In this document: positions 1 to 9,989 of the stretch, one piece after another
Position numbering within the stretch: the first letter of the stretch is position 1
How the letters are laid out: every line of letters starts with the position of its first letter
Assembly: GCF_042242105.1 (NCBI RefSeq)
Contig: NC_092035.1
Span: 55,001-119,000 of the forward strand
Direction: 5' to 3'
Source: Pempheris klunzingeri
Lineage: Eukaryota > Chordata > Actinopteri > Acropomatiformes > Pempheridae
Length of the DNA: 64,000 nt
Position numbers and translations under genes: made by a program
The notes under the pieces: model-generated
Told to the model about the DNA's origin: nothing
The model's database searches: none
What the model saw: only the letters and a program-made list of their open reading frames with translations

Positions 1-1164
1 ATGAGATGGCAGCAGGTGGGTCGGTCTACGTACAACCACGGACTAGTTTGAACCCGAACGTTTATCCGTGTCTGGCTGTGAACTTTTGTTCTGATGGAGG
101 AACCAAGAACCAGAGCGGAGATGGTCGTCAGGACTCAGGACCACCTCCACCTGCCCACCAGGGTTAGGGTTAGGCAGACCTGGGCTGGGGGGGTTAGAGA
201 CGTTCACCTGGCTGTCACCATGGTAACTGACGCCGCAGACCAGACCTGGACCAGCTGATTGGACAGAATATCAATCAGTGTATTGGTCACGATCACAGAT
301 CAGTCGGATCAATAACCTCCAACAAGGTGTGATCACAAACATAACCCTAACCCGGCATTCAGGAAGCAAAAGAGGAGTGACATGTAACAACAGCGCCGCC
401 ATCTCGTGGTGTCCCGTCAGCTCAGCGTCAGCAACAAGAACCACCACAGCCAACAGAGAGCGTTCTGATTGGATGGTTTGTGGAGCCAACTAACCCCGCC
501 CCCCCAGACTCAGACAGACAATGACGATGAAGAAGGCCAGAATGGGAACCTTCATATCTCACACTGGGACTCTCTTGCCATGACCAGCCCCGAGGGACGT
601 TGGTGTTCCCTGATCGGTCAAAGACGTGAGCCAATGCAGCACCAGCAGACGCCATCTTTAAAACCGCGAATCAAACGATCGCCGTGTGAACAACCGACAA
701 AATAAACCACAACAACAACAAGTTCCCCTGGAGACGCAGAGCGACTCAGTGTCCAGGCTTCACCAAGTGTGTGTGTCGCCACTGCAGCGCTCTGATTGGC
801 CGGGCAGCCTTTGAAAGTGTGCAGTCCTCTGGGGAAACTGATCCATGACGGCCTCAGAGCCTCATGGTACCTGCAGTGGAGTTTTGTCGATGACCCCCTG
901 ACTGACCTCCCCTCAGCGCCACCATCAGGACAACACCACGTTGCAGGACTACATACATTCCCATCATCCTCAGCTCACTGTGCTGAGCTGCTTGTTATCT
1001 CATGCTAGCATGCTAACAGGCTATGCTAGCATGCTAACAGGCTAACAGATGCTGCAGAGTTCATCGTCCAGCTTTAAGAGCCTGAAACTCCATCAGGAGT
1101 CGTAGTCTTTATATTTTCAACATGTCTGCTGTCTGACTGTGTGTGTGTGTGTGTCTGCTGTCTG

Positions 1165-1202
<38 letters not shown>

Positions 1203-1212
1203 GTGGACGTAC
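1..1212 (-). other. Part of intron 1 of the formin-like gene; no other gene seen
   Basis: This stretch lies downstream of the minus-strand formin exon 1 donor and so should be intron 1. I find no convincing coding exon on either strand; the short open frames lack splice-site support and similarity to anything I know. It holds a palindromic duplication of a GCTAGCATGCTAACAGG-type word at about 1003-1047 and a short doubled GGGTTA near 162-175. A TG dinucleotide tract at 1137-1202 begins a few bases after the donor. Confidence 0.6.
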
Positions 1213-1329
1213 CAGTGCGATGGAGAACCTCTCCTCCAGCTCGGCTGGGTCCGGCATCGGGAGTCGAACCGGGGCGGCTCTGGACCGGATCACTGCCAGC
1301 TGGCTCTCCATGCTCTCAGCGTTCCCCAT
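1213..1329 (-). CDS. fmnl2: Formin-like protein (FMNL2-like), first coding exon
   Basis: FMNL formins nucleate and elongate actin filaments at the leading edge downstream of Rho-family GTPases. Read on the minus strand from the ATG at 1329, this exon gives 39 codons beginning MGNAESMESQ and ending LEERFSIAL, followed by a GTACGT donor at 1212-1207, phase 0. The pattern MGNA-S-(D/E)SQ, then LPMP-P-ELEERF, matches the amino end of FMNL2/FMNL3 and is closest to FMNL2. Gly2 with Ser6 fits the N-myristoylation signal known for FMNL2/3. The GBD/FH3, FH1 and FH2 exons must lie left of the window. A (CA)n tract starts about eight bases into the intron. The paralogue (2a, 2b or 3) cannot be settled from 39 residues. 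Confidence 0.85.
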
Positions 1330-1452
1330 CACACACACTAACACACACACTGAACACACACACGCTGAGTGAACACACCCACCTACAACAACACACACAC
1401 ACACTCAGCAGACACACAGCAGCAGGAACATGTGGTCGGCCATCATGCAGCG

Positions 1453-1492
<40 letters not shown>

Positions 1493-1571
1493 CTCTCAGA
1501 CAGAAGGCCTGTCCCCGTCCTCCTGTCTCTCTCTCTGTCTGTCTGTCTGTGTGTCTCTTTGTCTCTCGTCC

Positions 1572-1616
<45 letters not shown>

Positions 1617-2225
1617 ATGGTGATGGTGATGGTGATGATGATGATGATGCTGCTGCTGATGATGATGATGCTGATCCAGATGAAGCTCTGACGCCGCGTC
1701 GTGTGTCTATATGAAATGTGTGTGTGTGTATGTTGTGTGTGAGCGCGTGTCGCAGATCAGCCGGTTAATCCTCCCCCTCTCCTCCCCCACATGAAGAAAG
1801 AAAGCGAGAGTCGGCCTCCCCCCTCTTTGTCTCTCTCTCCCTCAGCTGCAGTCTGTGTGAAGCTCGCTCGACCCTCCTCCTCCCTCTCTCCCTCGGCCTC
1901 CTCAGACAATGAGCCTTCTGCTTGCACAGGCTCCGCCCACCACACACATGCAGACAGGGGTCGAGAGACATAGACCGACAGTGAGAGAGAGAGAGAGAGG
2001 TGTGTATAATCTGATTCTGCTTTAAAACACACATCTGCTTTTATCAGTGTAGAAAATATAAAAAATAAACATCCACTGTCTTTAAGAATAATCTTAATAT
2101 ATTTCTACATGCTGTACAATTAACAGTAACAACTAGAAATAAAGTAGTAATAATATGTCAAATAGACGAGCAATACATACATTTATCTACACTGTTGCCC
2201 ATAAAGTTGGACTAAAATGTTTAGT
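1330..2225 (-). other. Upstream/5'UTR region of the formin-like gene, rich in microsatellites
   Basis: Upstream of the minus-strand formin start this region carries (AC)n at about 1360-1490, CT/GT-rich sequence, an uninterrupted CTG run of about 13 units near 1576-1615, and GAT/CTG interspersion to about 1676. Further out are CT-rich and GA tracts near 1790-2000. It should contain the formin 5'UTR and promoter, but I cannot place a transcription start. No additional coding exon is visible. Confidence 0.5.
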
Positions 2226-2229
2226 CAAT

Positions 2230-3444
2230 GTGCAATAATACAACAACACAGGAAACAGTCACACATTAGTACAATAATACAACAACACAGGACACAGTCA
2301 CACATTAGTACAATAATACAACAACACAGGACACAGTCACACATTAGTACAATAATACAACAACACAGGACACAGTCACACATTAGTACAATAATACAAC
2401 AACACAGGACACAGTCACACATTAGTACAATAATACAACAACACAGGACACAGTCACACATTAGTACAATAATACAACAACACAGGACACAGTCACACAT
2501 TAGTACAATAATACAACAACACAGGAAACAGTCACACATTAGTACAATAATACAACAACACAGGACACAGTCACACATTAGTACAATAATACAACAACAC
2601 AGGACACAGTCACACATTAGTACAATAATACAACAACACAGGAAACAGTCACACATCAGTACAATAATACAACAACACAGGACACAGTCACACATCAGTA
2701 CAATAATACAACAACACAGGAAACAGTCACACATTAGTACAATAATACAACAACACAGGAAACAGTCACACATCAGTACAATAATACAACAACACAGGAA
2801 ACAGTCACACATCAGTACAATAATACAACAACACAGGACACAGTCACACATTAGTACAATAATACAACAACACAGGACACAGTCACACATTAGTACAATA
2901 ATACAACAACACAGGACACAGTCACACATTAGTACAATAATACAACAACACAGGAAACAGTCACACATCAGTACAATAATACAACAACACAGGAAACAGT
3001 CACACATCAGTACAATAATACAACAACACAGGACACAGTCACACATTAGGACAATAATACAACAACACAGGAAACAGTCACACATTAGGACAATAATACA
3101 ACAACACAGGAAACAGTCACACATTAGGACAATAATACAACAACACAGGAAACAGTCACACATCAGTACAATAATACAACAACACAGGAAACAGTCACAC
3201 ATCAGTACAATAATACAACAACACAGGAAACAGTCACACATCAGTACAATAATACAACAACACAGGAAACAGTCACACATCAGTACAATAATACAACAAC
3301 ACAGGAAACAGTCACACATCAGTACAATAATACAACAACACAGGAAACAGTCAGACATTAGTACAATAATACAACAACACAGGAAACAGTCACACATTAG
3401 TACAATAATACAACAACACAGGAAACAGTCACACATTAGTACAA
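2230..3444. repeat. 39-bp minisatellite, about 31 copies
   Basis: A near-perfect tandem array built on ACAGTCACACATTAGTAC followed by AATAATACAACAACACAGG. Unit variation is limited to a few positions (GGAAACAG versus GGACACAG, ATTAG versus ATCAG). Because 39 is divisible by three and the unit has no in-frame stop, it stays open for about 400 codons on both strands, repeating a 13-residue peptide. This is a by-product of the repeat. It lies between the divergent formin and ackr3 genes. Confidence 0.97.
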
Positions 3445-3608
3445 CATCTGCCTGCTGTTGATTGGTTCAACTTTGCTGCATAGACAGGTGAAACCTCAGG
3501 GAACTTACATTGTTGTGAGTGTTGTAGTTGCTGAATGTAACCAGCAGATGGCGCCACATCACTGTCATTGAAGACGTTGATATTTGTGAACTTTTACCAT
3601 TAAAAGAC

Positions 3609-3705
3609 GAACCAATTCAATTCAATTCAATTTTATTTGTATAGCCCAATATCACAACAGAGTGTCTCATAGTGCTTTACAAAGTTCACTGAAATAAACA
3701 AGACA
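3609..3705 (-). mobile_element. 3' end of an L2-like LINE, reverse orientation
   Basis: The sequence from the (AATTC)n run at about 3611, through TTTTATTTGTATAGCCCA, to GTGCTTTACAAAGTTCACTG is the reverse complement of the 3' terminus of the LINE copy ending at 15119. It is 5'-truncated to under 100 bp, as is usual for LINE insertions. It abuts the 43-bp minisatellite. Confidence 0.85.
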
Positions 3706-4100
3706 GCAGCTCCTGCCTGCAGAGGACGAACCCCTGGATGTTCAGACAGCAGCTCCTGCCTGCAGAGGACGAACCCCTGGATGTTCAGACAGCAGCTCCT
3801 GTCTGCAGAGGACGAACCCCTGGATGTTCAGACAGCAGCTCCTGCCTGCAGAGGACGAACCCCTGGATGTTCAGACAGCAGCTCCTGTCTGCAGAGGACG
3901 AACCCCTGGATGTTCAGACAGCAGCTCCTGCCTGCAGAGGATGAACCCCTGGATGTTCAGACAGCAGCTCCTGTCTGCAGAGGATGAACCCCTGGATGTT
4001 CAGACAGCAGCTCCTGTCTGCAGAGGACGAACCCCTGGATGTTCAGACAGCAGCTCCTGCCTGCAGAGGACGAACCCCTGGATGTTCAGACAGCAGCTAT
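3702..4100. repeat. 43-bp minisatellite, about nine copies
   Basis: A tandem array whose unit starts CAGACAGCAGCTCCTG, followed by YCTGCAGAGGACGAACCCC and TGGATGTT. The period of 43 is visible from identical words at 3738, 3781 and 3824. Units differ mainly at C/T and GAC/GAT positions. It is adjacent to the reverse-oriented LINE tail. No gene function is inferred. Confidence 0.95.
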
Positions 4101-4214
4101 AGCACTATTGATGACGTCATGATGACAGCTCCCAGCTGGAAGATGACGGTAAAAATGACCACCAGAGGCTGCACTGTAAAAAGTCCGAACCATTATATGA
4201 CTCTCCTCAGAGCC

Positions 4215-4360
4215 ACCTAACAGCAGGATTTTACACAGGAGTTGCTGCTCTACTGCTGCCTCCATTTTTGCTGATTTTTGACAATGGAGTTTGGTGTCTG
4301 CTGGCTGAGGTGATCTACTGGACCAGTTCCAACACTTTTACTACCTACCAGTCACTCAGA
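4215..4360 (-). repeat. Partial copy of a dispersed foldback element
   Basis: This has the element's signature words in reverse order: ATTTTACACAGGAGTTGCTG, CTGCTGCCTCCAT, AATGGAGTTTGGTGTC, then GCTGGCTGAGGTGATCTAC and TGGACCAGTTCCAACAC. The last two words are the reverse complement of the unit starts at 17892 and 39374. It links the two repeat types described elsewhere into one family. Confidence 0.65.
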
Positions 4361-4732
4361 CACCAGGATGTGGACACAGAGGACCAGGGGAGAAACAGGG
4401 GAGTCGCCCTTTTATCTGACAGTTGAAAGGAATTCAAACTGTTTGACTTACAGTCGTCTTCTTCGTCATCATCTTCATCGTTTCCTCTTCCATCTTTATT
4501 TTAACTCCCAGAACTTTATTTAAACTTTATTTAAACAGGCTGTTTATTGGCCTTTAGTTTCTCTGTTGTTTCATTTGGTTTAAATAAAGTTAATTTGATG
4601 TTTTATTAAGTGGACTCTTTCTATCAAAATAAAATTAAAGTCTTGAATCACTAAATAAAACCTTCCAGTGTTTTTCCTCTCTGTGAGCGTTTCTTCTTCT
4701 TCTTCCTGCTTCCTGTTGACCCGGGGGGGGGG
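4361..4732. other. ackr3 upstream region; no gene seen
   Basis: AT-rich sequence with TTTATT and AATAAA words leads into a C/T-rich stretch and a G run of about 15 at 4723-4737, immediately before the GC-rich putative first exon of ackr3. I see no TATA box at a convincing distance; the GC jump suggests a CpG-type promoter near 4730. Confidence 0.4.
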
Positions 4733-4737
4733 GGGGG

Positions 4738-4848
4738 CGCTCAGTTCGCCTCCGGGTGTCCGCTGCAGGAGGACTTCAGCCCGCCTCGGGACGCGGATGT
4801 GACCGGCAGGACCCTGTGGAGCTCGGCCTGACCTCTCCGCTGTGCCCC
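4738..4848 (+). other. ackr3: Putative non-coding first exon of ackr3
   Basis: An isolated GC-rich block in AT-rich surroundings, ending in a good donor (CCCC|GTGAGTG at 4849). It lies about 960 bp upstream of the acceptor of the ackr3 coding exon. ACKR3 orthologues typically have a non-coding first exon and a single coding exon. The 5' boundary is a guess. Confidence 0.5.
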
Positions 4849-5810
4849 GTGAGTGTTTTCATTCTATAAACAGTAAAAATCTCAGTGGAGTTTGGTTCCA
4901 TCTGGAATGACTGCAGGTAAACACGATTCGTTCTAATGACTCAAAACCAGACTCCGTGTAGAAATGTCTAATGCTTGAAAGTTTTGAAACGCAGGTGAAA
5001 TTACTCGTATAGAAAGAAAATAAACTAAATGTTGTTAATAACCAGTAATGTGCTCTGATGTATTCGGCGTAGAAATGATAGAACAAACCGTGCGTTTTAT
5101 AAATCAAACGTCACCTTCTACTAATTGATGTATACTCCTCCGGACAAATAAAAAGTGATATTTTATGTATGAAGGTTCTGTGATTGTGTCTGAAATATGA
5201 GCCGAATTAAAGAGAACATCATGTGTGCTGTTTACATGGAAGTTTAGTGTTAAGAAGTGTTTTATAGGCTGTTGACAAGCCTCAGTGCGTTCTTCAGGAG
5301 CAAATGACCGAGAAGTGACATTCGACTCGTTCGGCTTTAAGCCAGATTCCTTTTAAAAATATGTAATTTTTAGGTTTTCACATTTAGGCAAGTGTACGTA
5401 CTTCTGTTGGAAACTGTTAAAGTTCATTAGTAACTACTGATGTCCACCTGTGTGTTCGGCATAAGAATACTTTACTAAAGTCCGCTAAGTCTTTATGAAA
5501 ACTGAACCATGATGTGTGTTTGTTCTTACTTCTCCATCTGCGTGTTGTGACGCGTTTGTGGACGATGAAAGAACCCTTAAATGTAGAGATTTTTCTACGG
5601 GGTTCTGCGTGTCTTCGAAGTGGGGGAGAGAGAGAGAGCTCAACGAGTCTGTCAACACACTCCTCCTCATCCTGCTCCTCCTCCTCCTCCTCCTCCTCCT
5701 CCTCTAGAAGGAGACTTTTCTGACAGGATGTGACACCAGAGCTTCTCTTTAGAACACAGGAAGTGAAGTAACAATGACCTCATTACTGATGATGTCTCTT
5801 CCTGTTCCAG

Positions 5811-6934
5811 GCGTGAAGCCGACTGTCATGAGTCTGAGCGCCACCGACCTGACCGAGCTCATGGAGCTGTGGGCGGAGCTAAACCTGACTGCCGCGGACC
5901 ACCACAACCTGTCCCACGTGGAGACACTGCTGTGTTCAGGGGCCGTCAGCCACGCCGCCTTCCTCCACGTCCTCTCTGTCCTCTACATCTTTATCTTTGT
6001 GGTCGGCGTCGCCGCCAACGCCGCGGTGGTCTGGGTCAACCTTCGCTCCAACAGGAGGTGCTACGAGACGCACCTGTACGTCCTGAACCTGGCCGTGGCC
6101 GACCTGTGCGCCATGGCCACGCTGCCGGTGTGGGTGACCTCGCTGCTGCAGGGCGGGCGCTGGCCGTTTGGAGGTGCCGTCTGCAAACTCGCCCACCTGG
6201 TCTTCAGCGTCAACCTCTTCAGCAGCATCTTCTTCCTCGCCTGCATGAGCATAGACCGCTACCTGTCCGTCACGCTGCTCGCCAACGCCCCGGACAGCCG
6301 CAGGAAGAAGGAGGTGCGACGGCTGACCTGCGTCCTGGTCTGGCTGCTGGCGCTGGCGGCCTCCGTCCCCGAGTCCTACTTCCTGCAGGCGGTCAAGTCA
6401 TCACACTCCGATGGTGCCGTTTGTCGGCCGGTTTACCCGTCCGATAACCCCCGGGGGTGGATGGTGGGCGTCCAGCTGAGCTTCACCGTGCTTGGCTTCG
6501 CCATCCCTTTTCCTGTCATCGCCATCTTCTACCTGCTCCTGGCAGCAGTGATCCCTCCCAGCTCGGACCAGGAGCGCCGCATCAGCCGCCGAATCATTCT
6601 GACCTACATCGTGGTGTTCCTGGCGTGCTGGCTGCCGTTCCACACCGTCCTCCTGCTGGACACACTGTCTCTGCTAAACCTGCTGCCCTTCAGCTGCCGG
6701 CTGGAGAACTTCCTGGACGTGGCGCTGCACCTGACGCAGTGCGTCTCTCTGGTCCACTGCTGCGTCAATCCCGTCCTGTACGGCCTTCTCAACAGGAACT
6801 ACCGCTATGACCTCATGAAGGCCTTCATCTTCAAGTACTCCACCAAGACCGGCCTCGCCAGGCTCATCGACGGCTCGCACGCCTCCGAGGCTGATCGCTC
6901 TGCGGTGGCGACGGACAGCAGCGTCCTGGTGTGA
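5811..6934 (+). CDS. ackr3: Atypical chemokine receptor 3 (ACKR3/CXCR7)
   Basis: A seven-transmembrane receptor that binds CXCL12 (and CXCL11) and recruits arrestin rather than G protein. It scavenges ligand and shapes CXCL12 gradients, for example during primordium migration in fish embryos. The coding exon follows a strong acceptor (TTCCTGTTCCAG at 5810). The preferred start is the ATG at 5828, giving 368 aa; the frame is open back to 5774, but that part is intronic. Visible marks: N-terminal glycosylation sites (NLT, NLS), a Cys before TM1, YIFIFVVG in TM1, LNLAVADL in TM2, DRYLSVT at the end of TM3 (ACKR3-type rather than the classical DRYLAIV), CWLPFH in TM6, HCCVNPVLY in TM7, and a C-terminus with NRNYRYDLMKAFIFKYS and KTGLARLID nearly identical to mammalian ACKR3. 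It is full length. Whether it is the a or b teleost paralogue is not decided. Confidence 0.97.
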
Positions 6935-7500
6935 ACTCCAACATTTCTGCCACCGGCGACCCTCCAACGTCTCCTCAACAGGAAGTACGACCGTGACCTG
7001 CGAACGCCTCTCGTCCTGAGTGGGACCAGGAGGCCACGCCAGCTCACCTTCCTGTTCCGAACACGTCTGCAGACTTCTGATGACTTTCTAGGCCTCAGGA
7101 ACAGGACACGTGCTGGGGACTGCTTGGACTTTCTGTCCTCTGTCACACCACGTTCGGTCTCACGGCTCGTCTTGACAATGAAACTTCGGAGCTCGCGGAC
7201 TGACAGCAAAGCGTCTGTCCTGCGAGTCGCTGTGGATCTGCAGACGTAGAAACGAGCGACTCGGTTCGAAGCTGCTGGACGATGACGTTTCCCAGATGTT
7301 GAACCGGTAATGTGAAGATGAAGACTTGATCTTCATCATCGTTATCCTGTTGTTGCTGCTTCCTTTCACCCAGACAGTCACGTTGTCTTTGTTGTGTTTG
7401 TGTTGTTTTCTGTGCGTTCAGTTTGTCCTACTTTAGCATGAAGGAGCAACAACTTTAATTTCTCTGTCCTGAAAAGACAAATAAATGACCCTTCAGTCTA
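6935..7500 (+). terminator. ackr3: ackr3 3'UTR with polyadenylation signal
   Basis: The untranslated region follows the TGA at 6932-6934. The first clear AATAAA is at 7480-7485, giving a 3'UTR of about 560 nt. No other gene signal was found. Confidence 0.7.
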
Positions 7501-8039
7501 AAACAGCTTTTCGGTGTTCGTGGACCCTCCGCTGAAGCTAACGCTGCGGCTGAAGCTAACGCTAGCTGCTAAACATGATTTAATAGCACAGCAGCAAACG
7601 CTAGCTAGCATAGCATCAGCCAGCTAAATAACACACCATGTTTGTTTGAAAATGGACGCTTCGTACATTTACTGCAGGATAATGTTGTAGTACTTTACTT
7701 AGTTCTTCTGGTGTTAAAGTACAGAACTACATCTACAGGCGTCAGCTCTGAGTACCACGAGTACATTTACAAGTACTTTAGACTAGTCCTTCTTCTACTG
7801 CTGGAACAGAAGTAGGTGGAGAGTCTTTTACTGTCTTTTACTGCTGCGGATCGTCGGCCACCGACTTTTCACTGATATTAGTCCTGTTATTATTATTATT
7901 ATTAACATATTAAGTGTTAACTGATTATTAGTCACATTCCCATTGATCAGTACTGTAGTTACTGTTAGTATGTTGGATGCTGTTTGTTCTCTCTCTCTCT
8001 CTAACCTCCACCCAACATGGACCCCAACAGAACCCCCCC
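7501..8039. other. Intergenic; no gene seen
   Basis: AT-rich intergenic sequence with GCTAGC/GCTAAC-type short words near 7540-7620 and a (TTA)n stretch near 7886. No coding exon or RNA gene was recognised. Confidence 0.5.
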
Positions 8040-8625
8040 CCCTCTGAGCCTGGGTCTGTTCCAGGTTTCTCCCTGTTAAAGGGAAGTCCTCCCCATGAAA
8101 GGGGAGTTCTCCCGTTAAAGGGGAATTCCTCCCGTTAAAGGGGAGTCCTCCCATTAAAGGGAAGTCCTCCCCGTTAAAGGGGAGTTCTCCCGTTGAAGGG
8201 AAGTCCTCTCCGTTAAAGGGGAGTCCTCCCATTAAAGGGAAGTCCTCCCCGTTAAAGGGGAGTTCTCCCATTGAAGGGAAGTCCTCTCCGTTAAAGGGGA
8301 GTTCTCCCGTTAAAGGGAAGTCCTCTCCGTTAAAGGGGAGTTCTCCCGTTAAAGGGGAGTCCTCTCCGTTAAAGGGGAGTCCTCCCCATTAAAAGGGAGT
8401 TCTCCCGTTAAAGGGGAGTCCTCCCATTAAAGGGGAGTTCTTCCTCCCGTTAAAGGGGAGTTCTTCCTCCACTGGGTCCTAATCTAATCTCTGAGCTGCT
8501 CTGTGGGGATTCTTGAATCCTTCCTGTTGAATTCCTGAATCTTTGGTCTCTGAATGAAAGAGTTTGTTCTGAGCTGCTCTTTATGGCAACAGAACGCTGC
8601 TGTGAACTGGAGCTGGAGAGATAAA

Positions 8626-8656
<31 letters not shown>
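8040..8656 (+). mobile_element. L2-like LINE 3'UTR with an internal expanded minisatellite
   Basis: Starting near CTGGGTCTGTTCCAGGTTTC and ending in (ATTG)n at about 8630-8656, this matches the 3' part of fish L2-type LINEs: a stem-like TTAAAGGGGAGT segment, GAGCTGCTCTTTATGG, AGATAAAG, then the (GATT)n tail. The copy at 18945-19102 shares the last 150 bp. Inside, at about 8078-8462, the TTAAAGGGGAGT segment has been amplified into some 20 units of about 20 bp, alternating GGGGAGT and GGGAAGT. No reverse-transcriptase coding sequence remains. Confidence 0.75.
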
Positions 8657-9285
8657 GTGTTTTACTGCACATGTAGGACCTGATCCAGGAATCACTGCTG
8701 TATTTTATGTTTCCAGCTGCTGATATGAATGAGTCACATGACACCGCAGAGGAAGAAGAGGAGGATGAGGAGGAGGATGAAGAGCAGCAGACCAACTGAA
8801 AATAAAAGTTGTTTTTTTCTGTCCAGCGTTTGATTTTCTGTTAAAGTTTGAAGTTTGGACCAAACTGGTGTTAATTCAGTTTTCAGTCCAGAAATATGCA
8901 GACAAAAATATAAAGCTATGAAAATTTAACATAAAATCATGAAATATTCAGTTCTTTCTCTCTGACAGAAAATAAAAGCTCAGTGGACAGAAGGAACGTG
9001 CTGTTAAACAGAATGAAGGCCTGAAGGCTCCACTTACTGTGTTTATGAGTAGCTGAAAGCTCCACCTGTCTGCACCTGTCCACGTCCACGGGAGCTGTTT
9101 ACCTGTGTGAGCTCACACCTGTGTGATCATCAGCTGCAGGTGACACCTCCTCCTCCTTCTCCTCCTCCTCCTCCTCTTCATCACAGAGCCGCAACAACAC
9201 ACAGAAGCAGGATTCAACGAGGATTCAAACCAAACTCCACACAAAAAACATCAATTTTAGTTTTACTCTTCCTGCAGTACGTTTC
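8657..9285. other. Intergenic; no gene seen
   Basis: AT-rich DNA with a GAGGAGGAT run near 8752-8785 and a CTCCTCCTC run near 9146-9178. No splice-supported coding frame was found. Confidence 0.5.
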
Positions 9286-9412
9286 AGACCTGTGGAACAT
9301 ATTCCAGGACCTGTGGAACATATTCCAGGACCTGTGGAACATATTCCAGGACCTGTGGAACATATTCCAGGACCTGTGGAACATATTCCAGGACCTGTGG
9401 TCTAATATCCCA
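9286..9412. repeat. 21-bp tandem repeat, about six copies
   Basis: A perfect or near-perfect repeat made of GACCTGTGGAAC followed by ATATTCCAG. The unit includes the palindrome GGAACATATTCC. Because 21 is divisible by three, it produces a short open frame with a seven-residue repeat, which I do not regard as coding. Confidence 0.95.
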
Positions 9413-9509
9413 TTTTTATAAACATTTTTCTATGTGCATTTATTTCTGCTCACTCTTTTGGGCTCAAACCAAACTGTGTGCAAAAATCACGATTTTTAGT
9501 TCTTTTTTA

Positions 9510-9775
9510 ACTTAAAACAGTCAAACCTGATCAGGATAAAGTATTCAGGATGTGATTATGAGTCAGACACTCAAAGGAAATAGTGTAATAATTAAAGTAC
9601 AGTTTCATAATTAATAATTTCTGTTTTAATTTGAAACAAAGTTCAGAGACAAACCATCTTAAAACAAGCATATTTTGAATGGGGTTCTGTCTGTTGGGAG
9701 ACACACTGAGGCTGCAGGACTTGATGTCTCTGGGACAAAAGGGTCGGTCTGAGCGCGCTCAGTGGCGAGGCTCTG
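9510..9775. repeat. Duplicated segment, copy 1 (partner at 11315-11610)
   Basis: Shared landmarks in the same order as copy 2: TCAAACCTGATCAGGA, GTGTAATAATTAA, TCATAAT-AATAAT, TCTGTTTTAAT, AGCATATTTTGAATGG, GAGACA-ACTGAGGCTG, and GTCTGAGCGCGCTCAGTGGC. Divergence and indels show that it is old. It could be a dispersed non-autonomous element or a local duplication. Confidence 0.75.
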
Positions 9776-9989
9776 CAGCAGGGATTACACTGAGCTAAAA
9801 CACACAGAGACCTCATTCTGGAGGTGTTTCCATGGCGACCAGACCTGCTCCCGGCCTGGAAACAGGCGAGAAAACAAGGAAACAAATTGGAAGGAAAACC
9901 CTGCTCTCTGATTGGCTCTCTGCCGTCTAGTGAAACTAAACTGTGTAACCATAGCAACACAGCTGATGCCTCAAGCTGTAACTCACTCA

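Noticed and set aside
160-176. Interstitial telomeric repeat (also near 340 and 27870)
   Set aside because: Only about two GGGTTA-type units each, below what distinguishes them from chance.
1250-1275. tRNA B-box-like word GAGTCGAACC
   Set aside because: It lies within the formin coding exon and no cloverleaf can be drawn around it.
2225-3461. A 400-codon repetitive protein on either strand
   Set aside because: Pure 39-bp minisatellite with equal openness on both strands; no promoter, splice or domain evidence.
5774-5827. Upstream in-frame ATG of ackr3 adding 18 residues
   Set aside because: The region precedes a strong splice acceptor at 5810 and is intronic; the start at 5828 gives the family's usual N-terminus.
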